32,533 nt of DNA from Candidatus Poribacteria bacterium. GTDB lineage: Bacteria; Poribacteria; WGA-4E; WGA-3G. The translations under genes and the position numbers were made by a program. Of the stretch, positions 1 through 6,970 are shown piece after piece. Positions within the stretch are counted from its first letter, which is position 1. Each line of letters opens with the position of its first letter. The notes below the pieces were generated by a model. That model saw only the letters and a list, made by a program, of their open reading frames with translations, ran no database searches and had not been told where the DNA came from. Where the stretch lies: assembly GCA_022822275.1 (NCBI GenBank), contig JAJEBZ010000074.1, positions 1-32,533 of the forward strand, written 5' to 3'.

Positions 1-48
1 TAATAGCGTATAATGCCAAATTAACATGATTAGTCTTGTTTTCGTGGA

Positions 49-70
49 CGAGGAAACCTCGCCCCTACGG
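49..70. repeat. GC-rich dispersed palindromic repeat, copy 1
   Basis: A 13-nt perfect hairpin (CGAGG-aaa-CCTCG) is followed by CCCCTACGGA. A related unit, GGGCGGGGAAACCCTGCCCCTACAG-like, occurs at about 13324-13350 between other genes. The shared core is a GC-rich arm, GAAACC and a CCCCTAC tail. It lies in the gene-free left edge downstream of the binding-protein gene. This is a dispersed intergenic repeat by inspection; function unknown. Confidence 0.55.
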
Positions 71-87
71 ACAGTTCCTTAGTTCAT

Positions 88-136
88 CAGAATACGCGTA
101 TGGTATTCTGAATTGGTTAGGAAACCGCACCTACCG
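88..136. repeat. inverted repeat and ACCGCACCTAC-type repeat
   Basis: Positions 88-95 (CAGAATAC) and 103-110 (GTATTCTG) are a perfect 8-bp inverted repeat with a 7-nt loop. It is followed at 115-136 by GGTTAGGAAACCGCACCTACCG, a variant of the unit seen inverted near 9915-9939 (GGTGCGGTTAGC...GCGCCTAC). No gene is visible in bases 1-256, which hold only these repeats and the next pair of hairpins. Confidence 0.45.
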
Positions 137-182
137 AGACAGATCGCGTTAATTTAGTATAATACAGTTTTCGCGAGTTTTT

Positions 183-240
183 GTAGCACAAACTGTCAGT
201 TTGTGTGCTTAAGATGCACAATCTAACAGATTGTGCTACA
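183..240. repeat. tandem pair of GCACAAACT-type palindromes
   Basis: Two hairpins stand side by side: GCACAAACT-gtc-AGTTTGTGTGC (about 187-208) and GCACAATCT-aac-AGATTGTGC (216-236). Each is flanked by GTAGC or GCTACA. The same palindrome occurs once more at 11626-11646. The pair sits 17-70 nt past the stop of the upstream minus-strand gene, so it may also work as a transcript end or mRNA-stabilising element. That role is inference. Confidence 0.6.
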
Positions 241-256
241 AAGGTGGTAACTTAGA

Positions 257-1447
257 TTATTCTAACATCTGTTGTTCAGCGGTATCAAATTTACCATCTT
301 TGACGATTTTGACATAAGCAGGTTTATTGACGGTATCACCATTTATGTCAAAATAGGTTAGTCCGGTAATTCCGGTATAACCTTCCTCAGGTGTATCTAT
401 ATCAGCCAAATGGTCTCGGATAGCTTTTCGTTTGTCTTCAATAGAATTTTCTGTATTGTATGTCTTTTCAATTGCTTCGGCAATCATACCTACAGCATCA
501 TAGGACAAGGCAGCCCATGTATCTGGGTCAACCCCGTATTCTGTCTTGAATGCGTCTGCGACTTTTAATGCTTGGTCTCCCCCCGCGCCAAATGTAAAGG
601 GTGTAGTAAGAAGGGTGCCTTCAGCTGCATCTCCGGCAATTTCTAAGAAATCAGGAGAATCAACACCGTCTGCTCCAAAGAATCTTGCAGTAATTCCGGA
701 CTCCCGTGCTTGTTTGACAATCAACCCAGCTTGACTATATAAACCAGATATGAAAATGATGTCTGGGTTTTTGGCTTTAATACTGGTAAGCTGAGCTTTA
801 AAGTCTGTGTTATCTCGGTCATAGGATTCTTTAGCCACAATGCTTAGTCCAAGTACTTCTGCTTCAGCTAGGAATGCGTCTGCTAATCCTTTACCGTAGG
901 CATCATTATCGTAGAATACTGCCACTGAAGTCAGGTCGGTTAATTTGTTTTTTATGTATTTTGCGATAAATGCAGCTTGAAAATCATCACGATACAGATT
1001 CCTAAACATCCAGTCGCTACCTTCACAAACTGTGACGTTCGTAGAACCGGGAGACAGTGCTACGATGCCTTTCCTTCCATAGATTGTTTTACCTCTTAAA
1101 GAACAAGCACTGTTAAAATGACCGATAACAGCAAGAATACGTGGGTTTGTAGAGATACGAGTTGCAACCGCGATTGCTTCTTTCTCTTTCCCTGTATCAT
1201 TCTCAAAGTCAAGGACTAATTCCTTTTTAATGAATTCACCAGCCTCATCCTTTTCATCTGTTTTGATTCCGCCAGCATCATTAATTTCTTTTGCCTTAAG
1301 GCTTGCTCCGCGTTTAATCATCTCACCAAACGCAGCATTGCTGCCTGTAAATGGTCCTGCAACAGCGACTCTGACTTCGTTTCCAGCGTCACAACCGTAA
1401 ACAGATGCAAATGCCAATAACAACAATCCTATCAACCAATTTTTCAT
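257..1447 (-). CDS. branched-chain amino-acid-type ABC substrate-binding lipoprotein
   Basis: This 396-aa protein is a periplasmic solute-binding component of the Leu/Ile/Val (Peripla_BP_6, LivJ-like) class. It starts with a lipoprotein signal peptide (hydrophobic residues 4-15, then SVYGC with C19 as the lipidated Cys). The mature part has the family features AVAGPFTG, GHFNSACS, SPGSTN, FYDNDAYGKGLADAF and LSYDAVGMIAEAI. No LivHMGF permease or ATPase genes are next to it, so the actual substrate and transporter partners are unknown. It is an orphan in this window. It follows the 264-aa lipoprotein gene by only 4 nt and probably shares its promoter at 2287-2315. An upstream GGGAG lies within the end of that gene. 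Family assignment is strong, ligand unknown. Confidence 0.92.
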   Translation of the reverse strand: MKNWLIGLLLLAFASVYGCDAGNEVRVAVAGPFTGSNAAFGEMIKRGASLKAKEINDAGGIKTDEKDEAGEFIKKELVLDFENDTGKEKEAIAVATRISTNPRILAVIGHFNSACSLRGKTIYGRKGIVALSPGSTNVTVCEGSDWMFRNLYRDDFQAAFIAKYIKNKLTDLTSVAVFYDNDAYGKGLADAFLAEAEVLGLSIVAKESYDRDNTDFKAQLTSIKAKNPDIIFISGLYSQAGLIVKQARESGITARFFGADGVDSPDFLEIAGDAAEGTLLTTPFTFGAGGDQALKVADAFKTEYGVDPDTWAALSYDAVGMIAEAIEKTYNTENSIEDKRKAIRDHLADIDTPEEGYTGITGLTYFDINGDTVNKPAYVKIVKDGKFDTAEQQMLE

Positions 1448-1451
1448 TTTA

Positions 1452-2246
1452 TTAGTACTCCCTTTTTTCTACAGCAGGTTTTTCAGCAATAACCTGCCTA
1501 AAGTCAAAGTTAAATTTTAATTTTTTTTGTTTACCGTCTGAGTTGACTATAACAACTTCGGGTATAACAATTCTCATATCTGTAGTATCCCGGTGTAGGC
1601 GATCAAAAACGATAAGACCGCGACGTTTAGCACCTTTGAACAGTTTACCACTTTCAAACAGACTTTGTGCTAAGATCTCTTGTCCTTCCTTCAATGCTGC
1701 CACATCCACATAAGTTTGATAATATGGATAGTATCTATGATAAGGGATATGGTATTGGGGATAAGGAACTGTTTGAGGAGCGTCTTGTCTTGGGTTTTCT
1801 ATGTTTCCATATAGGTCTTCAAAGTAATCGAAATGCAGGTTTGCGTATTGTGCACCGTTTTTATCAATGAGCATTGCACTCTCTTCTACCAAAACACGTG
1901 ATGTTTTCAAATTGTGAACTGTTAGTTCAAAGACCGTATAAATAGGTTCAACGTTTCCGTTTTTGGTAACAAATTGATACGGATTGATATATGGGTCATC
2001 TGTTAACGCAAAAATCTCTGCTTCATCAAGTGGTTCAATTGTTACTGCTACACCTTCTTGTTGAATGGTGACAGCACCCGTTTCGGGATGGATTTTAGTG
2101 TTTGTTTGCCCTTGAATTGGTTCAATGTATATGTCAACAGAGGGTTGTGGTGCCACAGCACAACTTACGTACATTCCACAAACTAAAACAAGGATGACTA
2201 CATGTGCAATCTTTGTTTGATTTTTTCTCAAGAATTGGTACGTCAT
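1452..2246 (-). CDS. hypothetical lipoprotein-like secreted protein
   Basis: No family was recognised. The ATG at 2246 (264 aa) is preferred over an in-frame ATG at 2315. It has a GGAGGA Shine-Dalgarno 8 nt upstream, whereas the longer start would lie inside the -35 box of the promoter at 2287-2315. Residues 13-28 are hydrophobic and end in YVSC, so C29 is a possible lipidation site, although Y at -3 is atypical. The rest is predicted to be soluble and beta-rich, with a Tyr/Pro-rich stretch (PYPQYHIPYHRYYPYYQTY, about residues 160-178). It is the first gene of a two-gene unit with the downstream binding lipoprotein (4-nt gap). An accessory envelope role is inference only. Confidence 0.75.
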   Translation of the reverse strand: MTYQFLRKNQTKIAHVVILVLVCGMYVSCAVAPQPSVDIYIEPIQGQTNTKIHPETGAVTIQQEGVAVTIEPLDEAEIFALTDDPYINPYQFVTKNGNVEPIYTVFELTVHNLKTSRVLVEESAMLIDKNGAQYANLHFDYFEDLYGNIENPRQDAPQTVPYPQYHIPYHRYYPYYQTYVDVAALKEGQEILAQSLFESGKLFKGAKRRGLIVFDRLHRDTTDMRIVIPEVVIVNSDGKQKKLKFNFDFRQVIAEKPAVEKREY

Positions 2247-2286
2247 GGGTTGTCCTCCATATACTTTGGATATACAATATATATAT

Positions 2287-2315
2287 ATTTTACACATTGG
2301 GTGTTTGAATGTCAA
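2287..2315 (-). promoter_or_regulatory. sigma70-type promoter for the lipoprotein pair
   Basis: On the minus strand a -35 TTGACA (2310-2315) and a -10 TAAAAT (2287-2292) are separated by exactly 17 nt. Transcription would start near 2280, about 35 nt before the ATG at 2246. The -10 overlaps the stop region of the upstream membrane-protein gene. This shows that the 264-aa gene and the binding protein can be expressed independently of it. Confidence 0.75.
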
Positions 2316-3546
2316 CGTTTTTATTAGTTGTTTCTAATTTCTGGTATTGTGAGGACAAGTTTTGAACAATTACACCCCAAATACATGATGCTACCATTGC
2401 AGTAATAGAGAAGGCTTTACCGGGGATTGTTTTCACAAAAAGGCGAATTAATTCGATGACTCCTGCGCTGCCTCCTTTGGCAGAACGGTACAGAAATGAA
2501 TCGATAATTTGCTTAGCACGATACCTTCCGTCATAAGAAAGCGGCATGTAGAATAGTTCTTTACCAGCGCGAAAGAGCGAGTAGTCAAGTGCTTTAAACG
2601 TTATATAAGAAATTGCTCCTGTTCGAAGCGATGGTCTTAGTGTGAGGAAAAACCCGTTAATGAGATGCACAAGTGGAATGAATATGTGTATAATGCGAAC
2701 AGAAACTAATCGGAGTGCTAAGGGAACAACTATCAATTGCAGGACTGCGGAAATAGCACCGAGCCCAGCATAAAAATTACCGTAATACGCAGTCATTTCA
2801 TCCTCATGGGTTATCTCTGTTTCAACTAATCCATTGAATCGAAGGTCAAGTACTGTAGAAATAAGTTGTGTCGTTAGGATCAGTAGTCCAATGAAAACAA
2901 GGTATTTTGAACTAAAAAATGTCTTAACACCTAAGTGGCCACGTCTTCCTCCTTCTTCAGCAACAGTCGGTTTTGGTTCGCCTGCAAATACATAAGCAAT
3001 TATTCCAAAGATTGCAGTAGGAATTAAAGATGCAGCAGTGAAAACGAGAAAGATTTCTGAACCTAATGATATTGCCCATCTCCCTACAAGCAATCCTCCT
3101 ACGACCGAACCGACTGAAGCAATTGCACAAAAGGGTCCATTTATGGTCTTTGCTTGCTTTGAGGAAAGGACGCTATTGACAAAAGACCAGAACTGCTCAA
3201 TGATGACCACAATGTATGCTTCACGAAAAACATAGATTATGGCAGCAGCGAAACGGTAACCTCTTATAAGAGCAAAGTAACTCCCTAAAATCAATGCACC
3301 AGATAGAATAGAGGTTATTGCCAATGTGCGTGTTGCACCACACCAAGAAAGCAAACGTCCATAAAAGTAAAGCAGCAGGATGAGACTGGGTGGAACTGCC
3401 ATCATTACACGGGGAAGGTTCTCGGCTGTGTATGCAGCAATGAATAGTGAATTTGATACAGCACGTATAAATTCATATCCACATAAGAGAAAACTTGCAG
3501 CGGCAGAAATTGCAACAGCAGCAAAAAGGACACGTTTTGGAAACAT
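2290..3546 (-). CDS. multi-pass membrane transporter, NTT (ATP/ADP translocase-like)/MFS type
   Basis: This 418-aa protein has about 10-12 hydrophobic segments over residues 5-205, 210-320 and 370-400, with a basic inter-segment loop near 190-210. The segment around residues 108-158 (REAYIVVIIEQFWSFVNSVL, then SKQAKTINGPFCAIASVGSVVGG) resembles the conserved ELW..FWxxxN...EAKRFYxxFxxxxxxG region of nucleotide transporter (NTT/TlcC) proteins. Those belong to the MFS superfamily. Exchange of ATP/ADP is not implied, because free-living bacteria carry divergent members of unknown substrate. Start: a TTG at 3549 precedes an ATG at 3546 and I chose the ATG. No strong Shine-Dalgarno is visible for either. 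It is followed by the promoter of the next unit inside its own 3' end. Confidence 0.6.
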   Translation of the reverse strand: MFPKRVLFAAVAISAAASFLLCGYEFIRAVSNSLFIAAYTAENLPRVMMAVPPSLILLLYFYGRLLSWCGATRTLAITSILSGALILGSYFALIRGYRFAAAIIYVFREAYIVVIIEQFWSFVNSVLSSKQAKTINGPFCAIASVGSVVGGLLVGRWAISLGSEIFLVFTAASLIPTAIFGIIAYVFAGEPKPTVAEEGGRRGHLGVKTFFSSKYLVFIGLLILTTQLISTVLDLRFNGLVETEITHEDEMTAYYGNFYAGLGAISAVLQLIVVPLALRLVSVRIIHIFIPLVHLINGFFLTLRPSLRTGAISYITFKALDYSLFRAGKELFYMPLSYDGRYRAKQIIDSFLYRSAKGGSAGVIELIRLFVKTIPGKAFSITAMVASCIWGVIVQNLSSQYQKLETTNKNVDIQTPNV

Positions 3547-3628
3547 CAACGAACTCTATGAAGTAGTAGAAACACCTATCAAGGTATATTTCAATAGCGG
3601 CACAAGAATGAATTTGTGGTAATTTTAT

Positions 3629-4450
3629 TTATGAGAAGGCATCATCAACGGGGCGCGGGTTGTGTACCCAATGCCCACTCGGGTCGCTTCCTCTTGCGAT
3701 TATAGCCCGTTGATTCCAATTGTTTGCAGCGTGTACATCTGGTGGAACAAATCGCATTGTCAGTCCACATCGCCGCCTATCTGATGTATTCGGTTCTGAA
3801 CCGTGTAAGAGCAGGTCAGAGTGCAGTGACATCTGTCCCGCTTTCATCTCAAAATGCACAGGTGTCTCGCCATACTGTGCAGGTTCAAGCACTGTCTGAC
3901 TCAACACGTTCTTTTCTTCAGCGGTACTGTGTTCAAATGCTATCTGTCCGTGAAGGTGTGATTTGGGAATAACAGTCATTGCACCGTTTTCAATAGATGC
4001 GTCATCAATCGCTAACCACACGGTGACTGTCTTGCTCGGTGAAAGGGGCCAATAAGATGCGTCTTGATGCCAACTTACCTGTTTTTCCTCACCCGGCAGT
4101 TTACAGAAATAATGCGTTCCCCAACAGATAAGGTGCTCACCCAGTAGGTCTTGGACGTAATCCAGTATTCTGTCTTCTGTAATGAGGTCGTGAATGCCCG
4201 CACAACGTGTATGCCAACCGTTTATGGAGTAACTGTTTCCGCCATCTGCTAATACTTTTTTCATCAGTCTGTTGAAATACTCTCGGTGTTGTGCGATTTC
4301 CGACTCAGAAAAAACATCTAACGGGCAGATATACCCTTTTTGATTAAACTGCTGGATGTGGGTTGGTGTTAATGTTGATGGGTTTTCGTTTTCAACGGGA
4401 AAGAATTGCAGTTTCCGTTTGAGTTCAGGTAGTGCATCGGTTATTGGCAT
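3629..4450 (-). CDS. phytanoyl-CoA dioxygenase family protein (Fe(II)/2-oxoglutarate oxygenase)
   Basis: This 273-aa protein is a PhyH-family non-haem iron oxygenase. The 2-His-1-Asp facial triad is visible: H128 and D130 in SWHQDASYWPL, and H216 in LLLHGSEPN. R226 or R227 in SDRRRCGLTMRF is the expected 2-oxoglutarate carboxylate ligand. VWLAIDDASIENGAMTVIPKSH is the typical core strand region. Substrates for this family are varied (lipids, osmolytes, sugars, natural products), so the reaction is hydroxylation by family and the substrate is unknown. The start has AAAGGA about 9 nt upstream. It lies downstream of the DUF6807 gene, 139 nt away, with a C/G-rich hairpin between. A shared role in breakdown of host-derived organic matter is inference. 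Confidence 0.92.
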   Translation of the reverse strand: MPITDALPELKRKLQFFPVENENPSTLTPTHIQQFNQKGYICPLDVFSESEIAQHREYFNRLMKKVLADGGNSYSINGWHTRCAGIHDLITEDRILDYVQDLLGEHLICWGTHYFCKLPGEEKQVSWHQDASYWPLSPSKTVTVWLAIDDASIENGAMTVIPKSHLHGQIAFEHSTAEEKNVLSQTVLEPAQYGETPVHFEMKAGQMSLHSDLLLHGSEPNTSDRRRCGLTMRFVPPDVHAANNWNQRAIIARGSDPSGHWVHNPRPVDDAFS

Positions 4451-4526
4451 TGAGAAATCCTTTCTATGTTGTCATTTTATAGTAAAAGTTTGAATTAATT
4501 GTGCACTAAAAGTTTTTAACACCCCC

Positions 4527-4546
4527 TAACCCCCGCAAGCGAGGGG
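4527..4546. repeat. C-rich intergenic hairpin
   Basis: CCCCCTAACCCCCGC then AAGCGAGGGG can fold with CCCC (4531-4534) against GGGG (4543-4546). It separates the DUF6807 gene from the phytanoyl-CoA dioxygenase gene. There is no proper T-run on the minus strand, so it is a weak terminator candidate at best, or another dispersed repeat. Confidence 0.3.
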
Positions 4547-4589
4547 AATGCGTAAGTCTTATTGCTATAAAAAATGTATTGAATTTGTC

Positions 4590-5747
4590 TTAGGATATAT
4601 CAACAGTCGGTGGGTTGATGAAATCGTGATATTTCTGTGGGACCTTGCCGACAGTGGCATCTCCTGCATGAATAAGCACGCGGAATCGGAAGTGCATCTC
4701 CTCACCCTCTTTGAGCGTGTAGGAGCCATCTTTGGATTTGTCACGTTCAAAGGTGCCGCTCCCGAAAATGTTGCTTCCCATTAAGCCGTAGTTGCGGACG
4801 TGCCAATAGGTTGGGTATCGCGGATTACCGATATGATCATAGACAACGATTCCGACATGTGTGCCATCAACGACACCTGAATAATCGCACCAATGTGCAC
4901 GTTTTCCCCATGTTTCGCCTTCGTTGATACCACCGAAAGCGTTCTCAATTTTTCCACCCTCAGAAGCGTTCATTGAGGGATTCACACGGATGCACATGAT
5001 GCCCCCCTCTTTTGTGTCACCGAAGTGGACATCCCCAGCAGATGCGATGAAACTTAAATCAAGGTCAACAATTGCCCTATCTTCAGGTAGGTTGTAGATG
5101 CGGAATTTCTGGGAGTCTGTCATCAGCACTTCCCCATCTTTCGTTTCCCAATTGTTCTCAAGATAGATTCTACTGAGGACAGCCCCGCCGTGTTTTTGCG
5201 TGAAACCTTGAATGACAACTCGTCCACAATTGCTGCCTTCACCCCACAAGTCAACATCGTTGACTTCACCATAAGCGACGTAAAGTGATCGGTGATGTAC
5301 GTGGTCTTTTGAGATGTCGCTGGTTTCACCGCGCGTGACTTCACAACCGTTTGGACCTAACACTGGAAAGAAATAGGGGCGTTGCTGGGTTTTCCCATAA
5401 CGAAATGTCGTAAAAGGTCTTCCGTTGAGGGTGACATCAATGGCTTCTGTCCCATATTCTAATTCAACGCCCGCTTCTTTGTTGATATTTCCCTCTGAAA
5501 GTGTATAGGTGCGTGTGGTACCGGCGGCGAGTCCATCAAGTATCCATGCTAAGGTTGTAGACTTTTTATCGTCACTCTTGTAGCATTGTGCTGGGATTAC
5601 TTTTCCGGTTTCTGAATCCGTTAGTATGACATCTTGTCCAGAAAACTCGTGAATGCCCGGATGGTCAACATTAACGAGAACAGGACATCCATCTCTGTCG
5701 TGGAATCCTGCGTTGACAGTGAGTTTTATGTCGTTCTGACTTGCCAT
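4590..5747 (-). CDS. DUF6807 (PmoA-like) family protein
   Basis: This 385-aa protein matches DUF6807. The family is often labelled 'PmoA' in databases although it is not a methane mono-oxygenase subunit. Recognisable parts are RPYFFPVLGPNGCEVTRG, the DHVHHRSLYVAYGEVNDVDLWGE region (about 145-170), GKRAHWCDYSG and VGIVVYDHIGNPRYPTYWHVRNYGLMGSNIFG. The conserved His/Asp/Trp residues suggest a beta-sandwich with a polar or metal-binding pocket. Genomic neighbours in other bacteria are carbohydrate-catabolism genes, but activity is unproven. The ATG at 5747 has GAGGAG 4 nt upstream, which is better than an in-frame TTG at 5759. No signal peptide is visible, so it is probably cytoplasmic. Confidence 0.85.
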   Translation of the reverse strand: MASQNDIKLTVNAGFHDRDGCPVLVNVDHPGIHEFSGQDVILTDSETGKVIPAQCYKSDDKKSTTLAWILDGLAAGTTRTYTLSEGNINKEAGVELEYGTEAIDVTLNGRPFTTFRYGKTQQRPYFFPVLGPNGCEVTRGETSDISKDHVHHRSLYVAYGEVNDVDLWGEGSNCGRVVIQGFTQKHGGAVLSRIYLENNWETKDGEVLMTDSQKFRIYNLPEDRAIVDLDLSFIASAGDVHFGDTKEGGIMCIRVNPSMNASEGGKIENAFGGINEGETWGKRAHWCDYSGVVDGTHVGIVVYDHIGNPRYPTYWHVRNYGLMGSNIFGSGTFERDKSKDGSYTLKEGEEMHFRFRVLIHAGDATVGKVPQKYHDFINPPTVDIS

Positions 5748-5849
5748 GTGTCTCCTCAATTTTCTTCAATATATATAAATTTTGGATGTGTACAAATTAA
5801 GCCACTCAGTCTTGGTTTCGCTTATAGGTAGCGTATCAATACTGTGTTA

Positions 5850-6200
5850 TTACTTATCTGCGTTTAACTCAAGGATAGCTTCCTCTTCGGTGTCGTAACT
5901 TTCGAAAACGGATGCTAATCGTCCCAAAACGAGTAAGTTTCTAATATGTGCGCCTGCTTTGACGAGTGCTGTGCGTCCCCCTTTCCGTGTGATAGTGACG
6001 TGCACAGAAACGAGTGTGCCTAAACCACTACTATCCATACGGGTGACCTCCTCAAGGTTAAAGATGACCTTGGGTGAATCGAAGTATTCTTCAAGTTCTT
6101 CATGGATTTGTTGTCTAAGTTCAACATTTGCTGCGCCGATCATACGGCCGGTAGGACGGATAACGATGACACCTTCTCTGTTGCGAATTTCTGCTAACAT
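5850..6200 (-). CDS. STAS-domain anti-sigma factor antagonist
   Basis: This 116-aa protein is a single STAS domain of the SpoIIAA/RsbV type. The phospho-acceptor motif is MDSSGLGTL with S57/S58, and the N-terminal strand IVIRPTGRM is also typical. In the family, phosphorylation by an anti-sigma kinase switches partner binding. No kinase, phosphatase or sigma factor gene is adjacent, so partners lie elsewhere. Start: the ATG at 6200 is preferred because AGGA lies 7 nt upstream, while an in-frame ATG at 6227 has no Shine-Dalgarno. A good promoter (6255-6283) lies upstream, so it appears to be monocistronic and not part of the defence pair to its right. Confidence 0.9.
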   Translation of the reverse strand: MLAEIRNREGVIVIRPTGRMIGAANVELRQQIHEELEEYFDSPKVIFNLEEVTRMDSSGLGTLVSVHVTITRKGGRTALVKAGAHIRNLLVLGRLASVFESYDTEEEAILELNADK

Positions 6201-6254
6201 ATTTTTTTCCTCATGGTTATTTCGCATTTATATGCGGAGTTATTTTATAATATA

Positions 6255-6283
6255 AGTGTAACGAATTCTTTTGATTTTGTCAA
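6255..6283 (-). promoter_or_regulatory. promoter for the STAS gene
   Basis: Minus strand: -35 TTGACA (6278-6283), 17-nt spacer, -10 TACACT (6255-6260). Transcription would begin near 6248, about 48 nt before the chosen ATG at 6200. It lies just downstream of the DUF4276 stop codon and so separates the two units. Confidence 0.6.
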
Positions 6284-6325
6284 GGATGTAGAACTTCGTA
6301 TGAAAAGGTTTTAAATTGGCAAAGA

Positions 6326-6970
6326 TCAGGATTTTACTTGATTTATCAAGTTATCCTCTCCAATACATGCTCTGAGTCCTTCAACAAACACTTGAAAACT
6401 TTTCGACCTGTTCTTACTTGGATCCATATATTGTGCGATGTTTTGGGCAACTGTAGGTTTGTGTATTCTTTCATCCTTCCTATAATAATTATTCTGTCTC
6501 AGCAATCGATCTAGTACTTCATAAGTGCCACCTGTGATTGCATCTGGATTACGGTATTTCGCCTTAGTATGTAGATTCCTTGATATTTTGGGATAAGCCA
6601 TGTGTAAAGCCTCAACATCTCCAAAAAACCATGCCTCTAATTCTTCAATTGCTATTCTATTGATAACTTGAAATTCTTCGTTTAGAGCTTCGCTGGATTT
6701 TGTCACAAAACCCGCTTCGTGTGCGACTTTTTCTAAATATGTTTTCAGTTCGTGGCAGTCTTTACGATCTTCATCAATAAGCACGATAATTCTCCAGTCG
6801 TTAGGTATCCATTGGTGCCCTTTCATAAGCTTTGGCAATTCTTTGAGCATATCATCCTTTCCTTCAAATGCATGGAAGAAACAAATGACATCTGATGAAA
6901 GAATCTTGGGCAATATGTACTTTAATGCTGCCTCAGCAGAAGGTTCTTCTAAGAAGAATTTAATGTGCAT
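6326..6970 (-). CDS. DUF4276 family protein, TOPRIM-like putative nuclease partner
   Basis: This 214-aa protein matches DUF4276. It has an N-terminal strand ending in acidic residues (FFLEEPSAE, E8/E9), a DxD strand (VLIDEDRKDC, D66 and D68) and the hallmark IEELEAWFFGD (108-118). E-then-DxD is the acidic pattern of TOPRIM folds, as in OLD nucleases. The family often sits beside AAA_21-type ATPases, and here its ATG overlaps the ATPase gene by 11 nt with GAGG 5 nt upstream, so translation is probably coupled. An in-frame ATG at 6997 would add 9 residues but lies deeper in the ATPase gene. I infer it is the effector or nuclease partner of the SEFIR-ATPase. The nuclease activity is not shown by sequence alone. 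Confidence 0.85.
   Translation of the reverse strand: MHIKFFLEEPSAEAALKYILPKILSSDVICFFHAFEGKDDMLKELPKLMKGHQWIPNDWRIIVLIDEDRKDCHELKTYLEKVAHEAGFVTKSSEALNEEFQVINRIAIEELEAWFFGDVEALHMAYPKISRNLHTKAKYRNPDAITGGTYEVLDRLLRQNNYYRKDERIHKPTVAQNIAQYMDPSKNRSKSFQVFVEGLRACIGEDNLINQVKS

Noticed and set aside
4590-5747. Methane mono-oxygenase subunit (PmoA) label.
   Set aside because: The family carries this name historically, but the sequence is a soluble DUF6807 protein with no membrane segments or pMMO features.
5850-6200. STAS protein as MlaB of the Mla system.
   Set aside because: It has the DSSGLG phospho-site of SpoIIAA-type regulators and lies more than 20 kb away with its own promoter. Possible but unsupported.
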